From positions 62,001 to 126,000 of the forward strand of contig JAHLWS010000082.1 of NCBI GenBank assembly GCA_019057795.1: a stretch of 64,000 nucleotides of DNA, read 5' to 3'. This stretch comes from Promethearchaeota archaeon (lineage in GTDB: Archaea > Asgardarchaeota > Lokiarchaeia > Sigyniarchaeales > SOKP01). Both the position numbers and the translations under genes were made by a program. This document shows, piece after piece, positions 39,044 through 48,396 of this stretch. The notes beneath the pieces were generated by a model, which was given only the letters and a program-made list of their open reading frames with translations, did not search any database and was not told the origin of the DNA. Each line of letters starts with the position of its first letter. The first letter of the stretch is position 1.

Positions 39044-39619
39044 ATGTTAGAACAAGAAGTCCAACCTTATTATATATTTAAGATATGTCTGCTGGGTCAA
39101 GGTGGTGTGGGAAAGACGTGTATATCAAGAAGACTATGCTTTGATGCATTCGACGCAAACACAAGACTCACTATAGGAATTGATTTTTACACTTATGACA
39201 TCCCTCTTGTTGTAGATGGCGATAAAACATATATTCGATTGAGTATATGGGATTTTGGCGGTCAAGAACAGTTTAAAAAAATGTTTAGTTATTATATCAA
39301 TGGAGCAAACGGTATTTTTATGGTATTTAGCCTATTCAACCTTAATAACACTCTACTTGGCTTAGATTGGTGGTACGAGCATCTTATTAAGCAAAAACAA
39401 AAAAATACTCCGAAATTATTAATTGGTTGTAAAAGTGATTTAGCTGGTAGCCTTGGAAAAATAGATGAGTTAGTAATAGAGAATTTTAGGAAGAAACACA
39501 AAAAAGTACTGTTTATTAAGACTTCTGCGAAAGACAATGTTAACATTAAAGAAATGTTTGTAGAGATGATAAAACTAATCATGGATACTAATAATTTTAA
39601 ATACGATAAAATTCTCTAA
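39044..39619 (+). CDS. Ras-like small GTPase
   Basis: Small GTPase of 191 aa: P-loop GQGGVGKTCI, G2 RLTIGIDFYTY, G3 WDFGGQEQF, G4 GCKSDL, G5 KTSAKDN. Unlike the other two GTPases here it keeps the catalytic Gln after DxxG and a canonical SAK; the Asn of NKxD is Cys. No prenylation cysteine at the C-terminus. The start is ATG 39044. No Roadblock or GAP gene is adjacent. Confidence 0.9.
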   Translation: MLEQEVQPYYIFKICLLGQGGVGKTCISRRLCFDAFDANTRLTIGIDFYTYDIPLVVDGDKTYIRLSIWDFGGQEQFKKMFSYYINGANGIFMVFSLFNLNNTLLGLDWWYEHLIKQKQKNTPKLLIGCKSDLAGSLGKIDELVIENFRKKHKKVLFIKTSAKDNVNIKEMFVEMIKLIMDTNNFKYDKIL

Positions 39620-39691
39620 AGATACTTTCAAAACAATTTTGAGATTTTTTAGAATTTAGATTTAAACTTTTAATTTGATAGTTTATCTTAA

Positions 39692-40681
39692 CTAAAATAA
39701 TATTAAGATTATACCAATAATCGTCAATATTATTCCTAAAAAGCTTTGTATTGATAATTTCTCCTTATTCACCCAGTAAGTTAGAGGAAGCGAAAATAAT
39801 GGGCTTGTGCTAGCTAATAAAGCCATAACAATGGCACCAGCAGTTCGAGTAGCTTCAGTATATAAATAAGCTCCTAAAGAGGTGCCAATAATTGACGCTA
39901 AAAGCAAAATTAACCATGTCTGAGAGGGTTTTTTTAGAGAAGATAAAGTTTGATTACGATCGGTAGCATTATTTTCTCTCCATACCATTAATATTAAAAT
40001 CGCTAAAGCAAATGGAAAACGAATTACATTACTAATGATTGAAGTAACACCTTCAGCATTTAAAATTAGGTCAATCTGGTTTGTTGCATAGTCAAGAATA
40101 ACTATACCAATAGCCCATCCGAGGGATGCGGCTAAGCTATAGCCAATAGCTTTAATAGAGGTATGCGCTATTATCTCATGTAATTTATTTTTCCATAGGA
40201 AATTTTCTGAATTTGTTTTTAATGAATTATTACTTTCAGCTTTGATTTTATATTTTCCAATAATTATTATCCCCAGTCCAATGAAAATTAGCGACAGAAT
40301 CATCTTTATTTCAAAAGGGCGATTCAGAAAAATTAATGATAGAATAAAAGTAAAAAGAGGAAAAGTCATAGAAACTGCTAAAGCAATTGTCGTACCAAGC
40401 TCTTTTTGTGCTTTAAAATAAGCAGTATCACCGATTACCTGGCCAAAAAGAAAACTAACGAATAAAATTACCCACAATTCCCATGGGAGTAAAAAAAGAT
40501 AAGGAAGGATTCCTAAGACAACGGCAACAAGGAAAAATGTTATAGTGCCGAGAGCAGTACGAAAGAAATTAATAAATGTAGGGCTCGCATAACGCTCTGT
40601 CTTTCGATAGAGCACATTTGATCCTACAAAAGTTAGGACTGCCAAAATTGCTAGTAATTCTCCAACCATAAAACTGCACAT
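39692..40681 (-). CDS. EamA/DMT-family transporter
   Basis: Membrane protein of 329 aa with about ten transmembrane segments in two EamA repeats. The first repeat includes VLTFVGSNVLYRKTERYASP and the second SLGWAIGIVILDYATNQ; a polar linker of about 30 residues separates them (IIIGKYKIKAESNNSLKTN). The end is SLPLTYWVNKEKLSIQSFLG, typical of the drug/metabolite transporter superfamily. Substrate unknown. The start is ATG 40681; ATG 40669 (MVGELLAIL) is also possible. Confidence 0.82.
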   Translation of the reverse strand: MCSFMVGELLAILAVLTFVGSNVLYRKTERYASPTFINFFRTALGTITFFLVAVVLGILPYLFLLPWELWVILFVSFLFGQVIGDTAYFKAQKELGTTIALAVSMTFPLFTFILSLIFLNRPFEIKMILSLIFIGLGIIIIGKYKIKAESNNSLKTNSENFLWKNKLHEIIAHTSIKAIGYSLAASLGWAIGIVILDYATNQIDLILNAEGVTSIISNVIRFPFALAILILMVWRENNATDRNQTLSSLKKPSQTWLILLLASIIGTSLGAYLYTEATRTAGAIVMALLASTSPLFSLPLTYWVNKEKLSIQSFLGIILTIIGIILILF

Positions 40682-40754
40682 TCTCTAAATTTTTTTTCAA
40701 AAAACTAAAATAAACCTTTTTGAGCAATATTATAAGATTTATTTCCCTTGAACA

Positions 40755-42224
40755 TTAATTAATTTTACCACACAACTGTTCTCTCTTCTGACCATATTTA
40801 TATAAATTTAGGAAAGATTTTGCAGCACTTTCTATTGAGGGATACACTAAAAATCCATCTTCGACTAGCTTATCGTGGAATATTGCTCGAGATTCGCTTG
40901 GGTATTGATGAAGAATAATGATAAAAACTTTTTCTAAGGATTCAGCATACTTTTTTATACCATGTAAATTGTTGTAATAACCCTTAAACCTAGCATCGTT
41001 TAAATCTCTCCAAGCGTCGGTTTCTACTATAATTAGATCGATATCATCATCTATCGCTACTTTGCACACCTCTAGAAATACTTTATCCGCAGTAACCCAT
41101 GGCATATCAAAAGGGTTAGATAAACTACCGATCTTGATAGGGTAAATTTTTTTCAGTTTTTCTAACTTTTCCCCTTCGAACAATGGTAATTCTAAGCCTA
41201 ATTCTGTTAAAGTATCGGTTGCCAATATTCCAAATCCTCCGGACCATAGAACAACTAAAGCGCGTTTACCTGATGGATAGATAACTTTTTTACTTAATTT
41301 TTTAAACTTTTTTATATAATTTGAAAAAAGGTAAGCGTAATCAATCAGCTCATCTAACGACGGTGGTATTTCGATAATCGTTGTTTGGTTAAAAATCGCA
41401 TCCCAAATCTTGCGTTTAGACGCCATTGAGCCGGTATGAGTTAAAACTGCTGTCTGGCCTCGTTCAGTTCTGCCCCCTCGCATAAAAAGTATTGGTTTTT
41501 TTGTATCTTTAAACGCTTTTAGTAACCTTTTCCCTTCATTTTCGTGCAAAGTGGATAAACCTTCGAAGTAAACACAAACCAAATCAGTCTCGTCGTCGTC
41601 GTTGAAATATTGTAGAAGTTCAGAAACTTGTATGTCAATGCAATTACCTATGCTTACTCCTTTTGAAAATCTTAAGTTGTACCTTCGAGAACTAAATTTA
41701 ACCATTTTGGAATGCAAATCTCCCGATTGGAAAATTAAGCTAATATTCCCGATTTCAACTGGAAAGGAGGAGTAATACGCTATTTTTCCGCGTGGGCAAT
41801 ATAACCCCATACAATTTGGTCCTATGCTTCTGGTTCCTGGATAACTCATTATAATTTCTTTTAAATCCCGTTCAATTTTAAGTCCTACTTCGTCAGATTC
41901 TCCAGTTCCAGCAGTAAAAATATGAATATAATTTATTTTCTTTTTAGATAATATATCTTTTAAATTTTGAACTACAAGCTCTCTTCTAATGGATAAAATC
42001 AGTAAGTCTATCGTATCGGCTGGAACATCGTCAATAGATTTATAACATTTTATTCCTAAAAGTTCATCTTCTTTGGGTGAAACTAAGTAAAGTTTTTCTA
42101 AATCAAATCCTTGTCTAATAAAGCCTTCAATAAAAAAAGCAATTTTTGGTTTCGCTTCAAAAATTAATACATTTCTTGGTTTAAATAATAGTTCTAAAGA
42201 ATTTGTATTACTTTTTATTTCCAA
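40755..42224 (-). CDS. ADP-forming acyl-CoA synthetase alpha-subunit-like protein
   Basis: CoA-binding/ligase protein of 489 aa like the alpha subunit of ADP-forming acyl-CoA synthetases, which conserve thioester energy as ATP. Visible: a CoA-binding Rossmann domain (LELLFKPRNVLIFEA), SIGPNCMGLYCPRG, FQSGDLHSKMV, and LTHTGSMASKRKIWDA holding the His expected to be phosphorylated. The last third is a flavodoxin-like ligase domain (ALVVLWSGGFGILATD). No ATP-grasp beta domain is fused or adjacent, so a beta subunit must come from elsewhere or the protein has another CoA role. Its start overlaps the upstream membrane-protein gene by 17 bases, suggesting coupling. Confidence 0.8.
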   Translation of the reverse strand: MEIKSNTNSLELLFKPRNVLIFEAKPKIAFFIEGFIRQGFDLEKLYLVSPKEDELLGIKCYKSIDDVPADTIDLLILSIRRELVVQNLKDILSKKKINYIHIFTAGTGESDEVGLKIERDLKEIIMSYPGTRSIGPNCMGLYCPRGKIAYYSSFPVEIGNISLIFQSGDLHSKMVKFSSRRYNLRFSKGVSIGNCIDIQVSELLQYFNDDDETDLVCVYFEGLSTLHENEGKRLLKAFKDTKKPILFMRGGRTERGQTAVLTHTGSMASKRKIWDAIFNQTTIIEIPPSLDELIDYAYLFSNYIKKFKKLSKKVIYPSGKRALVVLWSGGFGILATDTLTELGLELPLFEGEKLEKLKKIYPIKIGSLSNPFDMPWVTADKVFLEVCKVAIDDDIDLIIVETDAWRDLNDARFKGYYNNLHGIKKYAESLEKVFIIILHQYPSESRAIFHDKLVEDGFLVYPSIESAAKSFLNLYKYGQKREQLCGKIN

Positions 42225-42819
42225 TGTGTTCCCCTAACTCGTTTGTTAAAAGATTATTACAATTATAGCAGTATTTGGGAACTGAATTAAATACTGTTCC
42301 ACAATTCTGACAAGTTATTTTACTTTGAAGTTCAATAAGCTTTAAGTTTTCTTTTTTTGTTTCTTTACTAAAATGTTTAATGAATTTTAAGATTAACGAT
42401 AACCCTATCGAAATAATTACGATCGTAATACCCAAAATGATTGTTTTTATAATAAGTGAAGGAAAAAGAGCATTAAAATATGTTTCTGAGTACCGGTAAT
42501 AAAAAACATAAAAGAAGAAGTTAGGAAAAAAGAATGCGAGCAAATTCATAGAATAAGCTTTCTTGAAATCGTTAAAAATAAAAATTGGTATTAGTGATAC
42601 TAAAATCCAAGTAAAGTATATGTACATAAAACTAAAGTTATTGTTATACATAATATAATTAGAAAGAAGTTGGATTATCAACTTTCTTTCCATTGAAATT
42701 GAGCTAGTAAACTCGATTTGAGAGTTATATTGAAATATAGACATTAATAAACTTAAAATTAAGATTTGAATAATGAAAAGCACTAATTTACTTTTAAAAT
42801 AATTCTTTATCTTCATCAC
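42208..42819 (-). CDS. Membrane protein with C-terminal zinc ribbon
   Basis: A 203-aa protein with about four transmembrane segments (residues about 10-28, 55-78, 85-108, 120-145) and a C-terminal zinc ribbon CQNCGTVFNSVPKYCYNC. Such proteins are common and mostly uncharacterised in archaea. It overlaps the following acyl-CoA synthetase-like gene by 17 bases, so both probably form a two-gene operon. Confidence 0.65.
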   Translation of the reverse strand: MMKIKNYFKSKLVLFIIQILILSLLMSIFQYNSQIEFTSSISMERKLIIQLLSNYIMYNNNFSFMYIYFTWILVSLIPIFIFNDFKKAYSMNLLAFFFPNFFFYVFYYRYSETYFNALFPSLIIKTIILGITIVIISIGLSLILKFIKHFSKETKKENLKLIELQSKITCQNCGTVFNSVPKYCYNCNNLLTNELGEHIGNKK

Positions 42820-43005
42820 TAATTAATTAAAAATATCCATAAATTAAACTCTTTGATATAGATTAATAAAAGAAAAGATAAAAAAATGCCTAATCCGAAA
42901 AATTTTTAATATTTGCTTGCTTAAATTCCTTATAGTGCAGAACTTGTTAACTTATTCTTTATTGTATTATATTGTTAATCTAAATTCTAATGGTGATTTG
43001 GGTTT

Positions 43006-45978
43006 ATGAGCTATTCGTTTAGTCGTACTAAATTAATTGATAAAATCAAATTCGGGCTGTTGAGCCCCGATGAGATTAGAAAAATGTCTGCTGCAAGAAT
43101 AATAACAGCCGACACATATGATGAAGATGGACTACCCATACCTAGTGGGCTTATGGACCAACGTTTAGGAACTATTGAGCCAGGACAGAGATGTCAGACT
43201 TGCGGTAACCTCGTAAGTAACTGTATGGGACACTTTGGGCATATAGAACTCGCCCGCCCCGTAATCCATGTCGGATATGCGAAAAAAGTATTGAAAGTTT
43301 TAAGAAGCATCTGTCCAGAATGTTCGAGGTTAATGCTGACAGAAGAAGAAATGGAAGGTTTTAGAGAAGAACAAACAAAACACAGAAAGATTTACTCTGA
43401 AGCGGATGAAGAAGCAACTAAGATGGTATTCAAGCTTGCGCGAAAGGGTAAAATTTGTCCTTATTGTGGAGCTAAAAAGAAGAAGATTGTTATCGAAAAA
43501 CCTACAACTTATTACGAAGAGGAGGAAAATAAGGGTTCTCATAGAATAACTCCTATTGAGATTTTAGAACGCCTTAAAAAAATGACTGATAACGATCTTA
43601 GGATCTTAGGAGTATCTCCTGAAAACGCAAGACTTGAATGGGTTATCTTTACAGTATTGTCTATTCCCCCCGTTTGTGCGAGACCTTCAATTACATTAGA
43701 TAGTGGAATCAGATCTGAAGATGATTTAACTCATAAATTAGTTGATGTTATTCGTATTAATCAAAGATTAAGAGAAAATATTGACGCTGGTGCCCCTCAC
43801 TTAATTGTTGAGGATTTATGGGAATTGCTCCAATATCACATTACTACTTATTTAGATAACCAAGTGTCAGGAATTCCTCCAGCAAGACATCGCTCAGGGA
43901 GGGCATTGAGAACACTCACCCAAAGATTAAAAGGAAAGGAAGGGAGATTTAGAAGCAACCTTAGCGGGAAAAGGGTTGATTTTTCCGCGCGATCAGTAAT
44001 ATCACCATCTCCTTATATCAGTATTAACGAAGTTGGTGTACCAATTGCCATTGCTAAAATCTTAACTATTCCAACTAATGTTAACGATTGGAATATTGAA
44101 GAAATGAAACATTTAGTTTTAAAGGGACCATTAGACCATCCGGGAGCTAACTATATAATTAGAACCGATCGTAGAAGAGTAGACCTGCGATACGTTAAAA
44201 ATCGAGAAATTATTGCTGAAATGCTTGCTCCTGGATTTACTGTTGAGCGCCATTTAGCAGACGGCGATCTGGTATTATTTAATCGACAACCTTCTCTTCA
44301 TAGAATGTCTATTATGGCTCATGAAGTAAAAATCATGGAAGGTAAAACATTCCGATTAAATTTAACAGTTTGTCCACCTTATAATGCTGATTTTGATGGT
44401 GACGAAATGAATTTGCATGTTCCCCAAAGTGAAGAGGCTCGAACGGAAGCTGAATTATTACTCAAGGTTCAAGAGCATATTTTATCTCCACGATTTGGCG
44501 GACCAATTCTTGGAGGAATTCAAGATTTTATTTCTTCAGTTTTTCAGTTTACCAGTTTAAATTCACTTTATAACAAAAAAGATGCTTTAAAGTTATTATA
44601 TTTAGGAGATGTTTTTGAGTCTAAGCCCGATTTTAATTTAGAAGATTTGACTCCCATAACTACAGACCCTGAACCGCTCTACTCCGGAAAACAAATTTTT
44701 AGCACTTTGTTTCCTAACGATTTGAATATAAAAGTCAAATCAAAATTTTGCAAAAAATGCGATGTATGCGAACAAGAAGACTGTCCGTACGACGCCTATG
44801 TCGTAATTAAAAACGGCATATTATTAGCTGGAACAATTGACGAGAATTCATTTGGAGCTATGCAACCTAATAGCATTTTGCAAAGAATAATTAAAGACCA
44901 CGGAAACGCTCGTGGAAGAGCGTTTTTAGATAGCGCTACAAAAATGTTATTGTATGTTATCCGACAAAATGGAATGACAATGGGTTTAGATGAAGTATAT
45001 GTTCATGGAGAAGCTTACGAAAAAATTCAAAAAATATTGGAAGATGCTAACAATGAATCACAAAAATTAATAAAAGCCCTATTCGAAAATGACACCACCG
45101 TTTTAAAAAGAGCCCCTGGACGCTCAATGCGCGAAACGCTAGAACTTAGAATTCGACAAATACTTGCAGAAGCGCGGAAAATGGCTGAAGAAACAGCATC
45201 TGACTATATCGGAGATGAGGCTCATTCTGTAATTATGACAAAATCAGGTGCGAGAGGAAATATATTAAATTTAGGACAAATGTCTGCCGTTGTAGGCCAA
45301 CAAGCGATTAGAGGCGAAAGAATTAATCGAGGATATATTGCAAGAGCACTCCCTCATTTCAAAGTAAATGATTTAAGCCCTCGAGCTCGTGGTTTTGTCG
45401 AATCTTCTTACCGAAAAGGGTTAAAACCAGCGGAATTCTTCTTCCATGCGATGGGTGGGAGAGAGGGCCTTGTAGATACGGCAGTTCGCACATCCACAAG
45501 TGGATATATGCAAAGAAGGCTTGTAAACGCTTTACAAGATATGATAATTGAAAACGATGGGACTGTAAGAAATAGTGACAAAAATATTATTCAGTTTAGA
45601 TATGGTGATGACGGTATAGATCCTATGCATACTGACCATTCTGCAGCTGTTAATCTTGATGTATTACTGCTTAAGGCTAAAGCACTTGATATTAATCAAA
45701 TTCGAGAAGAAATTAAAGAATCGCCAAAACTCAAAACAACAACAAAAAAACCTAAAGCAACAACAAAAAAACCTAAAGCAACAACAAAAAAACCTAAAGC
45801 AACAACAAAATCTAAAAAACCAAATATTAAAAAACAACCCGAACCTGATCAAAAAGATCAAATTCTTAGCGACGAGGAATTAAGGAAATTATATGAAAAA
45901 AACACAGGAAAAAACGCAGAGTGGCGAGGAAAGCTCACAAAAGGATATTTAGAATGGAAGAAAGAAAAATTAGGATAG
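43006..45978 (+). CDS. rpoA1: DNA-directed RNA polymerase subunit A' (Rpo1N)
   Basis: Largest polymerase subunit, N-terminal part (990 aa). Zinc motifs are CQTCGNLVSNCMGHFGH and CPYCG. The catalytic Mg-binding motif is NADFDGDEM; the bridge/trigger neighbourhood starts at AMGGREGLVDTAVRTSTSGYMQRRLVNAL. It is split from A'' as in most archaea. The C-terminus after residue ~905 carries an unusual Lys/Pro/Thr repeat tail (see 45744). Zinc and catalytic residues are intact. Upstream there is no rpoB or rpoH, which normally precede it. Start ATG 43006. Confidence 0.96.
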   Translation: MSYSFSRTKLIDKIKFGLLSPDEIRKMSAARIITADTYDEDGLPIPSGLMDQRLGTIEPGQRCQTCGNLVSNCMGHFGHIELARPVIHVGYAKKVLKVLRSICPECSRLMLTEEEMEGFREEQTKHRKIYSEADEEATKMVFKLARKGKICPYCGAKKKKIVIEKPTTYYEEEENKGSHRITPIEILERLKKMTDNDLRILGVSPENARLEWVIFTVLSIPPVCARPSITLDSGIRSEDDLTHKLVDVIRINQRLRENIDAGAPHLIVEDLWELLQYHITTYLDNQVSGIPPARHRSGRALRTLTQRLKGKEGRFRSNLSGKRVDFSARSVISPSPYISINEVGVPIAIAKILTIPTNVNDWNIEEMKHLVLKGPLDHPGANYIIRTDRRRVDLRYVKNREIIAEMLAPGFTVERHLADGDLVLFNRQPSLHRMSIMAHEVKIMEGKTFRLNLTVCPPYNADFDGDEMNLHVPQSEEARTEAELLLKVQEHILSPRFGGPILGGIQDFISSVFQFTSLNSLYNKKDALKLLYLGDVFESKPDFNLEDLTPITTDPEPLYSGKQIFSTLFPNDLNIKVKSKFCKKCDVCEQEDCPYDAYVVIKNGILLAGTIDENSFGAMQPNSILQRIIKDHGNARGRAFLDSATKMLLYVIRQNGMTMGLDEVYVHGEAYEKIQKILEDANNESQKLIKALFENDTTVLKRAPGRSMRETLELRIRQILAEARKMAEETASDYIGDEAHSVIMTKSGARGNILNLGQMSAVVGQQAIRGERINRGYIARALPHFKVNDLSPRARGFVESSYRKGLKPAEFFFHAMGGREGLVDTAVRTSTSGYMQRRLVNALQDMIIENDGTVRNSDKNIIQFRYGDDGIDPMHTDHSAAVNLDVLLLKAKALDINQIREEIKESPKLKTTTKKPKATTKKPKATTKKPKATTKSKKPNIKKQPEPDQKDQILSDEELRKLYEKNTGKNAEWRGKLTKGYLEWKKEKLG
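45744..45806 (+). repeat. Three perfect 21-bp tandem repeats inside rpoA1
   Basis: Three identical 21-base units (45744-45764, 45765-45785, 45786-45806), each encoding KKPKATT, followed by a partial copy. They build a basic linker between the polymerase core and the last ~60 residues. Perfect identity means recent expansion by slippage. Confidence 0.9.
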
Positions 45979-46007
45979 ATTTTTAAAATATTTTAAGGTT
46001 ATATAAG

Positions 46008-47210
46008 ATGGTAAAAGTTACGCAAAAAATACTAAAAGATAGATTAAACGAATTAAAAGAAGATGGTATTCCTGAAGATCTGATTGAAAAAATTAGAGAT
46101 CGCGTTAAAGATGAAGAATTAGAAGAAGAACAATTGGAATACCTTTTAAATAAGATTTATATTAATTATCATAACGCACTGGTCGAAACTAACGAACCTG
46201 TCGGAACAGTTGCAGCTCAAAGTATTGGAGAACCGGGGACTCAAATGACGTTAAGAACTTTCCACTATGCGGGGGTTGAAGAATTCTCAGTTACTCAAGG
46301 GCTCCCTAGACTTATAGAGATTGTAGATGCTCGACGATTTCCTAGTACACCTCAACAAACTATATATTTAGAACCTCCGTATAATCAAAGCGAAGAAAAA
46401 GCGCTTGAAATTCATAATCTAATTGAGCAAATTCGTTTTGAGCAAATTACACATGACATAGACTTGGATTTTGTCAATTGGACCATCATCATCAACTTAA
46501 TTCCAGAAATCTGTGAAAAAAAGAATATTGATATCGACGCAATTCCTGAAATTTTAAAAAGATATAAAAAAAAGGGAACCATTAAACGAGAAGGCAATTC
46601 TATTATAATTGATCCTGGTATCGAGGATCTTCAAAGTCTTCAAAAATTAAGAGAAAAAATCCTTAAAAAAGTTGTAAAAGGCGTACGAGGTATTAATCGA
46701 GGTTTAATAACGCTAACAGATGATCAAAAGGAGTGGGTTATTAAAACTGAAGGTACAAATATGCATGGGGTTGTTCAAATTGAAGGTGTTGATGTCACAC
46801 GAACGGTTTCAAACCATATCCACGAAATTGAAAAACTTTATGGTATAGAAGCGGCTCGAAATATGATAATTAACGAAGCACAAAGAGTCTTGGATCAACA
46901 AGGCCTAGATGTCGATTTAAGGCACCTGCTAATTTTATCCGATTTAATGTGCGTAGAAGGCTCAATCCAATCAATCGGTAGACATGGGATTTCAGGCTCA
47001 AAAACCAGTGTTTTTGCAAGAGCTGCCTTTGAAGTTACTGTAAATCAATTGTTAGATGCGGGTCTCTATGGTGAGGAAGAACGGCTATTAGGGATACCCG
47101 AAAATGTCATAATTGGGCAGGTGGTTCCCATGGGCACGGGTCGCGTAAAGATCTCGTTCGACTTGGACGCTAACCTAAAGATACTCGAACAAGCAGGAAA
47201 AAAGACATAG
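46008..47210 (+). CDS. rpoA2: DNA-directed RNA polymerase subunit A'' (Rpo1C)
   Basis: C-terminal part of the largest subunit (400 aa). Signature EPVGTVAAQSIGEPGTQMTLRTFHYAG is the trigger-loop region. VTQGLPRLIEIVDARRFPS and the C-terminal IGRHGISGSKTSVFARAAFEVT follow. It starts 29 bases after rpoA1 and is surely co-transcribed. Confidence 0.96.
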   Translation: MVKVTQKILKDRLNELKEDGIPEDLIEKIRDRVKDEELEEEQLEYLLNKIYINYHNALVETNEPVGTVAAQSIGEPGTQMTLRTFHYAGVEEFSVTQGLPRLIEIVDARRFPSTPQQTIYLEPPYNQSEEKALEIHNLIEQIRFEQITHDIDLDFVNWTIIINLIPEICEKKNIDIDAIPEILKRYKKKGTIKREGNSIIIDPGIEDLQSLQKLREKILKKVVKGVRGINRGLITLTDDQKEWVIKTEGTNMHGVVQIEGVDVTRTVSNHIHEIEKLYGIEAARNMIINEAQRVLDQQGLDVDLRHLLILSDLMCVEGSIQSIGRHGISGSKTSVFARAAFEVTVNQLLDAGLYGEEERLLGIPENVIIGQVVPMGTGRVKISFDLDANLKILEQAGKKT

Positions 47211-47424
47211 TATACAATATAGCTATACAGCACGAATTATAATCATAACCAACGGTTTTACCGCATTTTAAACACAAAAAAATAAAAACACAAAAAAAAA
47301 AATTTAGAAATCCTTAAGAGTAAGAAATAGGGGAACAAGCGATAAAATTTTATATTATTATGAATTTATTTTATTACTTTATTATTGATAATTAAAACGA
47401 ATACTATTTGAAAAGTCGATATCG

Positions 47425-47802
47425 ATGGCAAGGAAAAGCAAAAAGATGATAGAATCACTGGATTTATCTCGAAAGAAGATTAAAGTATTTGATGTCGATA
47501 CTAATATTAAAGTTGCATATAAGACGGGTACTCTGGTATATGGTAAATCCCAAGTTCTTAGTCAACTAAGGCAAAAATCCTTTAAGATGCTTATCATCGC
47601 AAACAACTGTCCGGCCGAATTAGACGCTCAATTAAGTTATTATAACTCTCTTATGAACAATATTCTCTTCATTCACAGATATCATGGCTCTTCGTGGGAG
47701 TTAGGACTAGCAATGGGCAAACCTTATATGATCTCTATTATTGGAGTCAACGATTTTGGAGATTCAGACTTATTATCTTTAAAAACCAAAAGTAATCAAT
47801 AA
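47425..47802 (+). CDS. rpl30e: 50S ribosomal protein L30e (eL30)
   Basis: Ribosomal protein eL30 (125 aa): KVAYKTGTLVYGKSQVLSQLR, then KMLIIANNCPAELDAQLSYY and the C-terminal SWELGLAMGKPYMISIIGVND are diagnostic. Its place between rpoA2 and nusA is the standard archaeal order. The first ~15 residues (SKKMIESLDLSRKK) are an extension beyond the family core. A 214-base gap from rpoA2, with AT-rich DNA, may hold a separate promoter. Confidence 0.92.
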   Translation: MARKSKKMIESLDLSRKKIKVFDVDTNIKVAYKTGTLVYGKSQVLSQLRQKSFKMLIIANNCPAELDAQLSYYNSLMNNILFIHRYHGSSWELGLAMGKPYMISIIGVNDFGDSDLLSLKTKSNQ

Positions 47803-47821
47803 ATACGTGGAATATAAAAAT

Positions 47822-48295
47822 ATGTTACGCAAAAGGATCAAACTAGATCGTCAATCAATGGAATTAATTTCGCTATTTAATAATATCTCCGGTGCGATTA
47901 TTAAAGATTGTTTAATATTTGAATCTCCAGAAAATAATTCTGAGATAATCATTTTTTTAGTTAAAAAAGAAGATGTAGGGAAAGCAATTGGTAAAGCTGG
48001 AGAACATGTGAAGGACCTCATGGCCAAACTTCAAAAAAAGATCGATGTAATCCCTTGGTCAGAAAATCTCGAGCAATTCATTCAATTTATTTTAAATACT
48101 ACTAAGAATTCAATTCAAGTTCAAAATATTGAAATTAAGGAAAGTAGAAACGAAAAGAAAACCGTGATTATTTCCGTGCGACCTCAAGATCGTGGAAAAG
48201 CAATAGGTAAAGAAGGTTCTATGATAAGAAAAATAAAATTGCTTGTGCTCCGCCATTTTGAGATTGATAATGTAATAATCAACACAAAAAATTAA
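47822..48295 (+). CDS. nusA: Archaeal NusA-like KH-domain protein
   Basis: Archaeal NusA (about 157 aa) made of two KH domains. KH1 has VGKAIGKAGEHVKDLM, KH2 has RGKAIGKEGSMIRKIKLLVLR; both keep the GxxG loop. It binds RNA and is linked to transcription termination. The ATG at 47822 gives MLRKRIKLDRQSMELISLFN, which matches the family's short N-terminus; GTG 47807 is an alternative and may instead be part of the ribosome binding site (gtgga). Confidence 0.9.
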   Translation: MLRKRIKLDRQSMELISLFNNISGAIIKDCLIFESPENNSEIIIFLVKKEDVGKAIGKAGEHVKDLMAKLQKKIDVIPWSENLEQFIQFILNTTKNSIQVQNIEIKESRNEKKTVIISVRPQDRGKAIGKEGSMIRKIKLLVLRHFEIDNVIINTKN

Positions 48296-48330
48296 ATATC
48301 TAATTCTCTAAATTCAAAAATTTTAAGTTT

Positions 48331-48346
48331 AAAGAGATATTTAAAT
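48331..48346 (+). promoter_or_regulatory. BRE/TATA-type promoter before uS12
   Basis: A purine-rich BRE-like aaagag (48331-48336) is followed by tatttaaat (48338-48346), about 50 bases before the uS12 ATG. Spacing fits transcription start near 48370 with a short leader. It would give uS12-uS7 a promoter separate from the polymerase genes. Confidence 0.5.
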
Positions 48347-48396
48347 CATATAATAAATACGTAAGAACAAATATAAAATTTTTAAGGTATCTTTCA

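Noticed and set aside
45744..45806. Short tandem repeats as a CRISPR array
   Set aside because: There are no spacers, the units are contiguous and translate as part of RNA polymerase.
45656..45883. Repeat-rich frames overlapping rpoA1
   Set aside because: They are shadows of the KKPKATT repeats in rpoA1; the periodic DNA keeps all frames open.
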